From contig NW_017802380.1 of the NCBI RefSeq assembly GCF_001625305.1, forward strand, positions 4,143,895 through 4,207,894: a stretch of 64,000 nucleotides of DNA, in the 5' to 3' direction. Below, piece after piece: positions 1-11,571 of this stretch (positions within the stretch are counted from its first letter, which is position 1; each line of letters opens with the position of its first letter). Source of the DNA: Branchiostoma belcheri (lineage: Eukaryota > Chordata > Leptocardii > Amphioxiformes > Branchiostomatidae). The notes beneath the pieces are model-generated. The model was not told the origin of the DNA and did no database searches. It saw nothing but the letters and a program-made list of their open reading frames with translations. The position numbers and the translations under genes were made by a program.

Positions 1-290
1 TTATTTTTAATGACAAGTTCAACTTCAATGACATTCTCGATGAATTGAATTAAGATACTAGTATTTCAGAAGCGACTGTAAAGTGTAGCAATTGGTCGAA
101 TGGATAGATTGTTGGCCAGGAAAGTTGGCCTGCAGTTTGAGGGGCAAATTAAATCTACTCTTTCCAACCACTGCTGAAGCCTGGTAAAAGCTAATTTTTT
201 TCCTAAAGCTTTGAATATAGTGCAATACAGACTTTCCCTTCCTGTTTTGCCACTTATGTGGCTAACTTTTACGAATGTCTCGATTTTAAG
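1..290. other. Intron sequence of the partial Rab-like gene
   Basis: This stretch should be the 3' part of an intron of the gene whose last two exons follow. I see no exon resembling the G1-G3 part of the GTPase domain here, so the upstream exons lie outside the window. A pyrimidine-rich tract ending in TTTTAAG precedes the exon at 291. Confidence 0.4.
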
Positions 291-775
291 GGAGCCGCAG
301 AACGAGCTGGACAAGGGTTGAGAAGTCTCGCGAGAAAGGGCGAGACTAGTGAAGATAGCGACGTCGAGACATCGGGTTACGTCAGTGACGCTGAAAATGC
401 TGCTGGTGTGACCTTCATGGTTCTCGGGAACAACAGGTCAACAGATGACTCTAAGGTGTGTTTTGCTACGGGGTTCGCTTTTCCTTGCGTAGGGTGTTTG
501 CACTCACGTGACTGTAACGCAAGTACTGTCCGCCATGTTGGACGCTTAAACCTGAACCAACCTGTCGTGTTTACCGCTTCGGCAGAACGTACTGTAGACA
601 AAATTTACTGTTTTTCTTGTTACATTCACAGGACAGTTATAGCGACGCAGAGGCGTGGTGCCGTAGCAACAAAATCCGGTATCACGTGACCAGCTCCCAG
701 AATGCAACAGAGCTCGACATGGCCTTCCTCGGTCTAGTCAATGACGTCATCGCCGGGAGGGAGCATGCGCCGTGA
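291..775 (+). CDS. Rab-like GTPase paralogue, C-terminal two exons (5' truncated by window edge)
   Basis: Exons 291-455 and 632-775 (TGA) join in phase 0 across a GT-AG intron. The first encodes an acidic, Ser-rich linker followed by VTFMVLGNNRS; the second begins DSYSDAEAWCRSNKIRYHVT and ends REHAP. These align with the last part of the complete gene at 1911-5594 (VPFIVIGNIKF and VHNDEAQAWCDSKNIPYLET), so this is a tandem paralogue. In a Rab protein the VLGNN position is the G4 motif NKxD; here it reads NNRS, without the base-specifying Asp, and the G5 SAK motif is not evident. No C-terminal Cys pair for prenylation is present. Whether the missing 5' end carries RING and B-box domains as in the neighbour cannot be seen. 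The exon start at 291 is inferred from the acceptor and is less certain than the last exon. Confidence 0.7.
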
Positions 776-1910
776 AAGAAAATATCATCGTAGATACTTT
801 GTGCAGAAAACATTAAGGGCGAAGAAATAGATAGATAAGGCGTCGGGCATCTTTAATATATGGATCATCTTCAATATATTATTCAGCGCTAGGGGCTGAG
901 GCATCCGTCTTGTTCGTTTGTTTATTACTTGTTTATGGCAATCCAATACTAGGGACATTTGCATCAGTGGTGTTAATATGTTACTTGTACTGTATAGGAA
1001 ATTATAATAAAGAATACGTCTGGTCGCTACAGCTGTAATATTCTGTTTCTTGTTCTTTATATACCAGCTTAATGCATGCTTGCGCCCCCTCCTGTTCGGA
1101 GTCTCTACCCTGACATACACGTCACACGGCACGTGTGATCTGTCTGACGGCTGAGCCGGGTTGTTATTTGAGGTAGCTAAAATGATAGGTCTCGTTTTCA
1201 CCCTTCCTCGGCAGGTACTATTACACGTGTGCTAAAGAAGTGGTTCAACCAGTTGTTACTTTGAGCCGGGTCAGTGACCTGTGACGACATAGTGCGCGTT
1301 TTGGATATTTTCACCAGCGGATAAATACAATGGAGGATAAAATACCCGGAAAAGTTGTGGTTTCATCAACTGCCTTCACAAACCTTGAAGCGTAAACCCT
1401 ATTTAAGAGCAGTATTCTTTGTTTTTCCATGGAGGTAGAAAGAAAGAAACTACCTCCATGGTTTTTCTAAAGACGTTTACCGCGCGGATACCCAAGAACT
1501 TGACGGAAATCAATGACTGAATGAGAATACATATCTGTATCCGTATAGCCGGTATAACCGCCCTTCGGCGTAACACACCAGCATTTCAGGTGCAAGAGTC
1601 GTATTGTTTTTTTCTAAAAATCATCTTTGTAATCTTAAACGACAGGGGCTTGGAAAGAAAATCACTGCAGCATGACATTTCAACCTTAGGAAAGAAAGCC
1701 CCAGGGCTACAAGGTGTTTTCGCACACGCACGCAGTAGCTCAGCTTAAACATTTTTCGTAGCCAACTTGTTGTGACCTCATACCTGGGTTACATGCGTAG
1801 GTGCGTGGTGACTGGGTGTGGTTGAGCTGACCGAACGTGTTCTATCTGTGGTAGTTTTTTGTATAGTCTTTTTGGAAGATTCTACAGAGTGCGGAAGCGT
1901 CAAGAAGGCA
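776..1910. other. Intergenic spacer and 5' region of the RING/Rab gene
   Basis: No coding exon is recognisable. It should hold the 3' UTR of the upstream paralogue and the promoter and 5' UTR of the gene starting at 1911. One clear structure is a perfect 12-bp inverted repeat, CCATGGAGGTAG at 1427-1438 and its complement at 1450-1461, with an A/G-rich loop. Confidence 0.4.
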
Positions 1911-4900
1911 ATGGGGGCTTACGAGAGCACAGGACATTCCGTCTTCACGTCTTTGGAGCACGCCCCCAACACCAATCGGGCCGCACGTCGCGTCCCCAAC
2001 AAGTGCGGGATCTGCCACAAAGTGTTGACGCTGTCCAAGAGTCTCCGGTGCTCCGATAACTTCTGTGAGAGCTGCCTGGAGACGTACGTGGACGGCAAGG
2101 CCGCCATCGTGTGTCCGACCTGCGGCGAGGCCGCCGTGCTGCCCCCGGGCGGAGTTGTGAACCTTCCCGACACGTTATGGGTCCTTCCGACGGACTCGGA
2201 GAACGCTTTCGGGGAGGGGACTCCGACTGGCGATCCCACGGGAAGCCATGATCCAGCTTTTACAGTCTGTTCGGACCATTTCAGCGGGCGAGACGCGTTC
2301 TTCTGTAAAAACTGCGACAGGGTCGTCTGCAGCGAGTGCGTCGCCCTAGGGCAGTGCCAACACGGACCGACACCGATCAGCGACACCATTATGCGTAAGA
2401 AACACGAACTGCAGAAAGCCTTTGTGAAGTGGCGGGAACAGGCGGCGGAGAGCACGTCGGAACTTTTGCAGGACTTGGACGAAACCGTGGGTAAAAAGGT
2501 CACAGGTGGTCTCCAGGCGGGCAAGGAGGCGGTGGAGAAAATCTTTAAGGAGAAGGATGAGAGTGAACCTAAGGCTCAGAAGCAACGTCAGGTCTGTTGT
2601 TGTTTCTTAATCTTCGGGGCAGAGGACACCCGAGTTATCATTTGCTCCCTACGAGCGGCCAATGGTTTCAGACGGCCAATATTCTTGCCCGAGAACCTGC
2701 TTGATCATTTGTTTATGATCGTTTATAGTGTCTTAGGATTCTTTGACTTCCCTCGCTAATAAGAAGGCCATTTTTATACAACGTATATACATAGTTTTCT
2801 AACAGAAATCATTTCATGGTGGTTTACCAGCCTTGTTTATCTCCCCCAGAAGTCACACAACGATGTGAGAATCTTGCTACTGGGTGACAGTGGGTGAGTA
2901 ACTGATGTATATTCATTTTTACCCTCCATGTAAATGGGGGGTATTGTTTTTACTCCGTTTCATGTTTGGTCTGATATCTGAAGATCGGTGAGAAGGAACT
3001 GTATGATATTTGGCAGATTGATGGATGGGGCCTTGGAGATTGTGTAGGTTGACTTTGAGCACCTGGTGATTGACCTTGGTACTGCAGTTTAATTTTTTAT
3101 TCTATTGTTGGCACGTTATGGTCCGTGTGTGCGATGCTAAGGTAGCATGTAGTTGTGGTTACAATGGTTTAGTGATGTAAATTTGGGCCCCCTAGCTGTT
3201 TGCTTTGAACCGGAATTGCTATCTCAATGTCAGATTGTTTGCGTTGAATGATCTCAGAACCCGGTGGATGGTTGGCGATCATTTTTGGTATGTGGGTAGA
3301 CGCTGATTGTCTTTGCGTTTTAGCGTGCATTAGCAGGTTGTCGTAGATTTGCATTGCTTATTTAAAAGGATTTTCACATTTTCACCCCTATTTCATAATA
3401 GGATGGTCTGTTTGACCCCAAATTGGTACAGAGTGTTTTTGTTTATACCTCCAGCTGGCAGGTCAGGCCAATCTATTTTTACCTCTAGACCGTCTGCAAG
3501 AAATATATCTTATCTTTAATCGGTCATTCAGCAGGGAACTGGGTCATCTGTGGTGCTTGAGAGGTCATTGACCTCAAACAAACCATGGTAACAAGACACT
3601 AAACGCCTGCACATGACAGCTTGGGCAACCCCTTCCAATACGAAGTGCCACAACAAAATTCTTAAAGGATAGACATCTATAGACATCTATCATTCTGCTG
3701 ATAAAAACAAAGTTTGACTCATAATATCTCTATTAAAATACATCAAAAGATTACAAAATAACAAGCTATTTCATGGAGGGATGATGTCTACGACTTCTCC
3801 TTGTTGAAATTGAAGTTGAAGTTAGATCTGAAAACGATCTCACGTTGAACATCACAATGCCTTGATTGTTTTCTCAGCACAACTCAGCACCACTGTAGTC
3901 AGTCAGACGGCTACCAATGATTATCTACGTCTATACAATAAAATCTTCAACGCTATCTCTTTTGGGTATCTTTGTCATTACAGCAGCGGCAAGACTTACG
4001 TCATGGGCAAGTACACTGGCCTAGCGGACGGTGACCCCGACTCCACCCTGTCCATCGACTTCTGCCGGAAAGTGGTGGAAATTGACGGGAGAAAAGTTAA
4101 CCTCCAGGTAAGATTTCGTCATCAAATAATCCACAAGCTGAATATATGATTCATTGTTCCTGTATGCATATATTTCAATAAAGATTGACTGGTTGTTGAT
4201 TGAATGATGTAGATATATTCCGAGCGTTCGAAATTTTTTTTTACTATATGTACATGTACTTTAAACGTTTAAAAGAACATCACTCAACAGAGACGGTGGG
4301 CGATATAGACTTCCTGGTACTCATTACTAAATGTGATGTCACATGGCTGCATAAGGTCACGTGGTCTAGGCGTCTGGTCACTTGAATTCTGTGCAGTAAG
4401 AAAATTCGCTGCACTGTAACGCTGCACTGTAAGGACTTAAAAAGTTTTGCCTTCTTGTTTTGTAGCTGTGGGACACCTCTGGTGACGCGAGATTTCGGTC
4501 CGTGATCTCGCGTTATTTCAGGCAGGCTGACGCGGTGGTTCTCGTCTATGACGCGTCACATCCCGAATCCTTCGAAAAAGTCAAGTGGTGGAGGGATGAC
4601 TTTCTGACCATCACTGCCGCTGGCGACGCAGATGACGCGTTGTTAGACGCCCGTGCCAACGTCAATGAAGAATCGGGGAAGGAAAACGCCTCTCCGTTCG
4701 AGGAAATCTTCGATGATTTGAAGACAAGCGCGGAGAAGACTTCCAGAAAGATGTCTTCAGCTCTTGACGAGTTTGTGGACTTCGTCAAAACGAGGGTAAG
4801 TGACTTGGAAGGGGAAGATAATCACCATGGCAACAACGACGCAGGCGGAACGGATACCAGAAAGGACGGTGACGTCACAAATATCACCGAAATGACAGAA

Positions 4901-5594
4901 ACGAAGGGCAAAGTCGGTACCGTGGAGACTGAGGCTCGTGCGGGGTTTTTGGAAGCACCGGAGAGAACAGAAGTGCCTTTCATCGTCATAGGGAACATCA
5001 AGTTCGAGGGCTCGGAGGACACGCGCGAGGTACTGTGTATATGATGCGCTACTTTTCTACTCTTCAAAACTTACTACATGCACTAGTATATGAATGTGTT
5101 ATAGGAAAAATAAACAGAGCAGTAGTTTGTCATATATGCTAGACCATCTAGACCATTATGAAAGTAAGCCATTATGCATTTTCTTTGTTAACTTTCTAAC
5201 TTAAGCAACTGGATATGATTTTGGAAACGGTCATACGTTTCAGGTAGCATCCACTACCTTTCGTCAGTGACACCGGTGAGATCTCAAGATCGATCGTCCA
5301 ACTGAAACGTCTGATCGTTTCCAAAACCATATCCAGTTGCTTGAATAACTTTTTTGACGTATCTTATTATCTAGATGTCTAACCTTCATTGATGTTTGAT
5401 ACCTTTCTAGTTCTTACAAAAAAATTTAATCCTCTCAGGTTCACAACGACGAGGCGCAGGCTTGGTGCGACAGCAAAAACATCCCGTACTTGGAGACAGA
5501 CTGCCAGGACCGCTCCGTTCTGGACTTCGCCTTCCAGACCCTCATCAGGAATGTCTTGCAGAACAGACAGACTGAAGAAAACGGAACTGAATAA
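1911..5594 (+). CDS. RING finger - B-box - linker - Rab-like GTPase fusion protein
   Basis: Five exons (1911-2591, 2850-2893, 3984-4107, 4466-5029, 5439-5594) join in consistent phase to 522 residues. The ATG at 1911 is the first in frame before the RING; the frame is open further upstream without ATG. Residues about 32-75 form a RING finger (CGIC, then CSDNFCESC, then CPTC) in which the usual His ligand position is Asp. Residues about 118-160 form a B-box (CSDH, CKNC, CSEC, QH). A charged, probably helical linker leads to a Rab/Ras-like domain: G1 GDSGSGKT, switch I STLSIDF, G3 WDTSGD (normally WDTAGQ, so the catalytic Gln is Asp), then YFRQADAVVLVYD. An acidic insert of about 100 residues precedes VIGNIKFE, where NKxD is expected. 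The C-terminus TEENGTE has no prenylation Cys. TRIM23 joins RING and B-boxes to an ARF domain; a Rab version is not one I know. A membrane or trafficking-linked E3 ligase is inference. Confidence 0.85.
2894..3983 (+). other. Intron 2 of the RING/Rab fusion gene
   Basis: This is the 1.1-kb intron between the exon ending GDSG and the exon starting SGKT. It splits the P-loop itself, in phase 2. It contains one repeat fragment (listed separately) and otherwise AT-rich unique sequence. Confidence 0.7.
3169..3315. repeat. Fragment of the GGGCCCCCT repeat family
   Basis: The segment TTTGGGCCCCCTAGC followed by AGAACCCGGTGGATGGTTGG and ATCATTTTTGGTATGTGGGTAG resembles modules inside the 42572-43462 element (TTGGGCCCCCTATCGG, then AGAACCGGTGGACGGATCAT and GATTTTTGTTATGTAAGTAG). 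It is a diverged internal piece without visible ends. Confidence 0.6.
5203..5392. repeat. Foldback MITE-like element (AAGCAACTGG family), fullest copy
   Basis: Inverted arms at 5203-5243 and about 5300-5342 begin AAGCAACTGGATATG and match over about 41 bp with a few mismatches. The right side continues to GATGTCTAACCTTCATTGATG at 5372-5392. The complement of that end (GGTTAGACATC) recurs beside related sequence at 14080 and 40072. The element sits in the last intron of the RING/Rab gene. Confidence 0.7.
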
Positions 5595-5837
5595 AGTGAC
5601 GAACACATAGTCTACGTCACTGTAAAAATGCCTCCTCCCCAAAAAGTTTAAAACTATCATAGGTCTTATTAATTAGACTAGCCTAGAGTACATAATTGAA
5701 AAAAAACTATATGACGAACCTTCAAATGCAATGGAGGCCAGGAGGAATTGAAGTGAGAAGACTATCATCGTGTTCCAATTTTTCGACACCTTTTACCAGA
5801 CTGCACTGAACAGACCCAGAAGAGTACTTAACTTAGT

Positions 5838-5874
5838 GTCACCAAGGACCTCTGTATAATGTCCTTGGTGTCAC
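5838..5874. repeat. Short stem-loop, CACCAAGGAC arms
   Basis: CACCAAGGAC at 5840-5849 and GTCCTTGGTG at 5861-5870 form a 10-bp stem. The right half contains TGTATAATGTCCTTG, which recurs exactly in a second stem-loop at 49763-49789. Confidence 0.6.
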
Positions 5875-6686
5875 CAAAATAATCTATAACCGAAAATTGT
5901 GCTGCCTGCGCGGCTTGAAGATGTGCATACGGAGAGAGGACAGTGCCAATAGTTGTTGACAAGGAATCTCAGCTTCGAATTCTCGCTTATGTCCTCACTG
6001 GTAATTGCCCGACTCTCTTTCCAGAGGACGACACAGTTTAATTTATGCTGAATATGGGTGAACGTTTTAATCATTAGGCAGTTTACGACTTAGACCACAA
6101 CGCAGCTGTGATGTAGTGTTGTGTGATTGGATTAGGTAAATACCTGAACTGGCAAGATAGCCACAAAGTGTACTGTGCAAAAACCCGCTCGCAAGTAAAC
6201 CATGTTACATGGACACAGTGTATAAATTCAAATAAAGGATAAGTTATTAAGTAGGGCAGTGTTTTTTTATTGCTGCCATGGCGCGGTAAAAACGCCATGT
6301 CATGTAAATAGTGTGTTCGATTAGTGAGTTAGTCCGAGGAGCTGTGTGCTTTCTTCCCGTTTATGGAAATATACATGTAATTTAACAATCATAAACTGTG
6401 GAAGGAATTGAAATGTACTAAATTTGGAAACAAATGAATACGTGGTTGAGACGATGAAAGTCTCATCCTTTCTCCCTTCTCTGAACTGAACTCTTCAATG
6501 ATAAATGTACGTTCGTTGTCAGGTATCTGTTTTCTACGTATCTTTTATTTCGTCGATGATTTCATTTGCAGTAGGTCATTCATAGCAACGTCTATTTTAC
6601 CCCACAGCTATGTAATTTGACACTGGTTGTATTACCGCACCCACTCAAACGTCACGTGCCTCCCCCCAACAAAAGTCCTGCCAACG

Positions 6687-6705
6687 ACGTCATTTGGTGA
6701 CGTCA
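6687..6705. promoter_or_regulatory. Pair of CRE-like sites upstream of STIMATE
   Basis: GACGTCA at 6687-6693 and the full palindrome TGACGTCA at 6698-6705 stand about one helical turn apart. CREB/ATF binding is the family expectation for this motif; activity here is inference. Confidence 0.35.
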
Positions 6706-7023
6706 TACGGTGGACTATACCAAAACGAAACAAACGTTATGGTTTCAATATGAAAATCCGTCAGTTCAACTGTTGATAGTACAGATCCATTTTAGCTTTC
6801 TTTTCTATCATATTATGTATCTAATTGCCTCGTATGCCTAGATTTGGAAAGTTTTCAAAATCAAAACCACCCCCTCAAGGCATCTCCTTGAACTAGCCCG
6901 GAACTGTGAAGCAACATGGAGGCGCGCTGACCATTTGATCGTCGGCTCTGATGTCAACAGATCAGGATTTTCCCTGTCCCCGCGCCCTCAGGAAGACTTC
7001 ACATTCCACCTACACACACAGGG

Positions 7024-10000
7024 ATGTTGTTGGGCAGCGTCAGCCCCTCCGAGGCCGCGACAGCCCCGGAGGAGCCGCCTAGCTGGCGCGCGAACCTGAC
7101 GACAGTGGACGGACAGACCCTGGACCTGTATCCGTCAGACGATGGACTGCACCACTGCAGCCACGGCGCGCTCATGGGCCGCTTCGGCGTCCTCATCCAG
7201 GGGATCCTCGGCATCGTGGCCTTCAGCACGCTCATGTGTGAGTACACACCGCTTATCCTGCAGTTTTCCTGCGCCAGATACCGGCAAAAATGAGCGGTAT
7301 GACTCCTGAGTAGATGAGCCGCCCCTCCCCCATGGCTAGGGTTAGATAGTGTTGGGCTGAATACCAGGATCTGGACATTATTATGGCAGCTCCAGATAAG
7401 CCTGTATGTACCTCACACAGCTGACGTCTGTGCCATAGGCTAGGATATATCAGCAGCGACAGGCACACACCAGTACGGTCAGGAAGAACTGCTGGGCATT
7501 GTGACTAGAGTCTCTAGGCTAGGATATATCCCTGTGAAACAAATATTATGTCACAAAATATTTATATGCAATCATTGATGACGTCCTCAACAGAGTCAAA
7601 ATCCAGGGAAGGATTGACCAAAATTAACAGGAATATACAAGACTCCTAATTCTCGAATAAGGAGGTGGCAAAAATTGTAACATAATTTTTTGACTGTCTT
7701 TCGGTTTCATAACTTGAGTTAGAACAAAACCAAAAACAACAGCAGGTGTTATAATATTAGTTATGTTTTGGGTGAGGGCATCAGGTCACAATCAGTGTAA
7801 GTACAGATGTCAAGGCTGTGTGTTATTAACTATACAAACTTTGATATTTGTTACTGTTGTTTATGTATGTCATACTGTTGTTTTCGTATCACATACGTAA
7901 ACAGTAAACGGTGTTGAGATGTAAACATGTCATTCTCGGTACATGTGAGCCAATCTCATCAGAGCTAATACTAAATACACACTTGACTAATACACAAGAA
8001 AGCAGTTACTCAAGCAACTGGGTAGATTTTGATACACACTTTGTATTTACATGTCCGTTTGGTTTCCAGTACACATGTAAATTTGCCTGACACCTCTAGG
8101 GCTAATGAAGTTCTGACTCTGAGGAACAAATTAATGAAACTGTGACCTTAATTATGCGAACATTTCAACACTCTGCTGCTTGCTTTACTGCCTGTTGGTT
8201 TATCATACATTATTGACACTTTCATCAGCAAAATATCATGTTACTCAAAGGCTTTACTAGACAAATCTCTTGTAGAAAGCCCCAACAATGATTCTTTTTC
8301 TTCCCTCCTGCAGTGAAAAGGTACCGGGAGCCCAAAGTAGAGAGAAGACCATGGAGAATCTGGTAATGAAAGGATACAATACTATTATATATTATATTAT
8401 TGTTACTTGGCTGTGTAAAAAGGGATCTATGTTGTAGGATTACAGTCAGTTGGATGGGCTCCTCTCTGTCCTGTCAAAGAAGTCACCACAACCAGGGCAC
8501 AAAATACCCCCTCACAACCTACAATTTGCCTTGGCTCTTCAAAATCACTGAAATTTAGCTCCACTTGTGTGTAATCTTTATTCAAAAGAAGAGTATGATT
8601 TGAATGTGGGTCCTAGGAGCATGTGTATTCTGTATTGTTTACACCTCACTAACCCATAAACAATCGTTTGTTCCACTGTTTGTTGTGAGTGGATATATGG
8701 GGGACTGTGTGTTGTATTGTGTATACAGGAGACCACACCAGTTAAATTTTGTGGTTCTGATATTTGTCACTTGGCTTCTTTTATTCTACAGTATACCATT
8801 GAAGACATGATAAAATGCTCATATTTTGGCATCATCACAAGAAGATTCTTGTTTTACTAATAGTTATAGTTCCCTAGTCCCTTTCTCTCTATGTATAATT
8901 CTACTTGATACATGTCTAAATTTCATTTTTATTCTGCCCATCCACTCCATTAATGATAATGCAACAATCTGAAAAGCAAGAAATGAAACGTTAGTTACGT
9001 TAGCCTTGTGGTTGAATTCTGGTCACACTTTTATTCAAATGTTGACGTGGGCATTTCCATTTTTCATTTACTGTAATCCACGGGGACCCAGCATCCTGTT
9101 TCTGATCAAATCAGATGAAAGCCATGTATGTACACTGGGTAATGAAATCTGTTTATTCTGGATTACTGAGTCAACTGTAGCAATGCATAATATGCCAAGG
9201 CTTTCGGAACAAAGTAGGGCTATTACAAAGACCCAGTCCTGGTGACGAAGGCAAACTAAATAATACTGTATTGCATCAAATGTGTGAGGCCACACCAATT
9301 CAATTTGTTGCTCTTGGATTTAAAAAAAAAAGATGATGCTGAACTGAAGTTTCAACATGACAACTGAGTCTGAGTCTGTCTGCCCTTGATCTGACTCTGA
9401 GTCTGAGGGGAAAGCTCATACCTGAGAGAATGGGTCCTCTAATGATTTCAGGCTTCATGGGAGCAAAACTAGTGTGTACGTGAGCATGGACAGACAAAGA
9501 GAAAATAACGAGATACATGTTGCTATGTGAGGAATGTTTTGTGGCATATCTTGAGCCTTGGCATGTTGGCAGAGGGACAGGAATGTTCATTATGGCTGTA
9601 CATGTTGGGGTGTCGACTGAGACATGGCAGACAGGACAAGTACTTGACATACTAGCAATTAGAGAAAAGCAGAAGACATTGAACAAGCCATATGGTATAG
9701 TAATTAAGTGAACACTATGATAGTCAAACTGCTTTTTTTTTTTTCTCAATTTTCTCAAATTCAGAAGGTTGTAATACTGTTATACCTTGGTGTTTGACAG
9801 CCAGTCACAATTGCTTGATGTGTACATACCTCTACACCTGCTGTCATGTTAAATGGAGTGTTTGTCTAAACCCCCCCCCTCGCCTCACCTCTCAATGTAG
9901 GTTCTACGACACATCCAAACAGGCCATTGGTGCTGCATTTATCCACTTCGCCAACGTGTTTCTGGCAGACATGTTCCAAGGGGACCCCTGTACATGGTGA

Positions 10001-11571
10001 GTAAAACTGTACCTCCTCAGATTCAGCTTCAGGCAACACCAGTTCAATGTGCTGTTAACTTCTGATTTGGAAATAAAAAGTGCTGAAATGTCAACATGAA
10101 AACAGATGTGAATGATGATGTGTTATATTTATACATATTGCATGATATCTTTGCCTATACTTTCTGCAGTTACATATGTTGTAGGATTTTCAGTGAGGCT
10201 ATGACAGAACTGACCATTGGCAAACATCTGTTAAAACCTTTTTCATTGTAGTTTAACAGCTAAATTTTGTACAGTGCATCCAAGAACATACCCAACTTGT
10301 TGTAAACTTGCTTTACAACTTTGGTTATGTTTGAGCTTCTCCTACTGTGCTATTTTCCCAGGTACATTATAAACTTCCTGCTGGACTCCACTGTTGGTCT
10401 GCTGCTGATCTACCTGGGGTTAAAGTTCACCCAGTGTGTGGTCAGGTGGCGACACTGGGACACGCTCATCTTCGGGGAGTATGGTAGGTGGACTTGCAAT
10501 CTGTCAGAACTGCCCTAACAATAAAATGATTTACCTTAAGTATAGAGAACAAATATGAATCCTAATGCTGAACTGTGTTACTGCCCATTCTCATATCTGC
10601 TCTCCTCATGCTGCTGCCCATGTTGTGTTCCAGGTGAGCCCCCACAGTGCAATGCCTGGTTCGGTCAGTGTGCGCTCTACCTGCTGGTCATGGTGTTTGA
10701 GAAATGTGCCGTGGCGCTCTTCGTTCAGCTGCCATTCTGGGACGATGTAAGATCACAGCATTATATTGTTGACTTAAAAGATGACATCCACAAACTCAAG
10801 TTTTATAACCTTTTGTTGAAAACTTGACCCACCACTGTTGACCACAATTTCTGAATTTATTTGAACCAATGTGATAGTGATATTTTTCCCTTGTTGTTTC
10901 ACAGGTGCGTAAGTTTATCCTGTCCCCCATCCACGACCCGAAGGTGGAGCTGGCCATCGTCATGCTCATCATTCCCTTCATCATCAACGTGAGTTCTTAT
11001 AATTACCTCACACTGCCACCTCCTGCTGTAGCATGCACGATCCAGTAGGTGAGACTGAGAGTTTGAATCCTGGCTGTTGGCAATTTACATGTACCAGAAT
11101 CGCTTGCTACTGGAAAGGGTTATATCATGATAGTCCTTTTCAAAGGAGATATAGACTCATTATGAGCCACACCCTGATCCTGTCTTCAGTCCCATGTGTG
11201 CTTTGATACAAGAGTCTTACAAATCAGATTAACTACAAACTCGAAGCAGAAAACTGGTACTGTTATATCATCTGTTACATAATACAGATTTTTAACTCCT
11301 ACCCCAGGCCCTGATGTTCTGGGTAGTGGACAACTTCCTCATGCGGAAACACCGCAAGCTGAACGGACACATCCAGGCCAAGCAGGGCAAGTCCAAGGTC
11401 AAGTACTACCGCAAGAAGAACAGTGGAGAGAGGAAGGACGACTCCGAGTCGGAGGTGCTGCTGTCGCCTAGCGACGAGTCGGACAGGTTCGAGGAAGAAA
11501 CGAGAACGATACCGGGGGACGTCACGCAGAGACAGCTGCTGGTGCCCACGCGGGAGAGCGCCATTTTGTAA
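7024..11571 (+). CDS. STIMATE: Store-operated calcium entry regulator STIMATE (TMEM110)
   Basis: Seven exons (7024-7237, 8314-8362, 9901-9996, 10362-10483, 10634-10746, 10905-10988, 11308-11571) give 313 residues; human STIMATE is about 294. STIMATE is a multi-pass ER membrane protein at ER-plasma membrane junctions that promotes STIM1 activation. The match to the recalled human sequence is close throughout: [123 protein letters not shown]. At least four hydrophobic segments are visible. The cytosolic tail is basic, then acidic and Ser-rich ([16 protein letters not shown]), as in vertebrates. The start is the ATG at 7024, 66 codons before the first membrane segment. All introns are GT-AG with matching phases; the larger ones (7238-8313, 8363-9900) hold nothing recognisable except one repeat fragment. 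Confidence 0.96.
7990..8037. repeat. AAGCAACTGG-family repeat fragment
   Basis: ATACACAAGAAAGCAGTTAC followed by TCAAGCAACTGGGTAGATTT matches the arm of the foldback family at 5203-5392 and 40072-40180. It lies in STIMATE intron 1. Confidence 0.55.

Larger units (their letters stand above)
5595..7023. other. Intergenic region and STIMATE promoter side
   Basis: No exon was found between the RING/Rab stop codon and the STIMATE start codon. A full CRE-like palindrome TGACGTCA lies at 6698-6705, with a near-match GACGTCA at 6687-6693, about 320 bp before the STIMATE ATG. The last 150 bp before the ATG are GC-richer, as expected of a 5' UTR. The transcription start was not located. Confidence 0.4.

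Noticed and set aside
785-1201. Minus-strand frame of 138 codons downstream of the truncated GTPase gene
   Set aside because: The composition looks like AT-rich spacer, no domain is visible, and there is no splice support.
11020-11085. tRNA-like B-box (GTTTGAATCC) in a STIMATE intron
   Set aside because: No cloverleaf could be drawn; at most a diverged SINE scrap.
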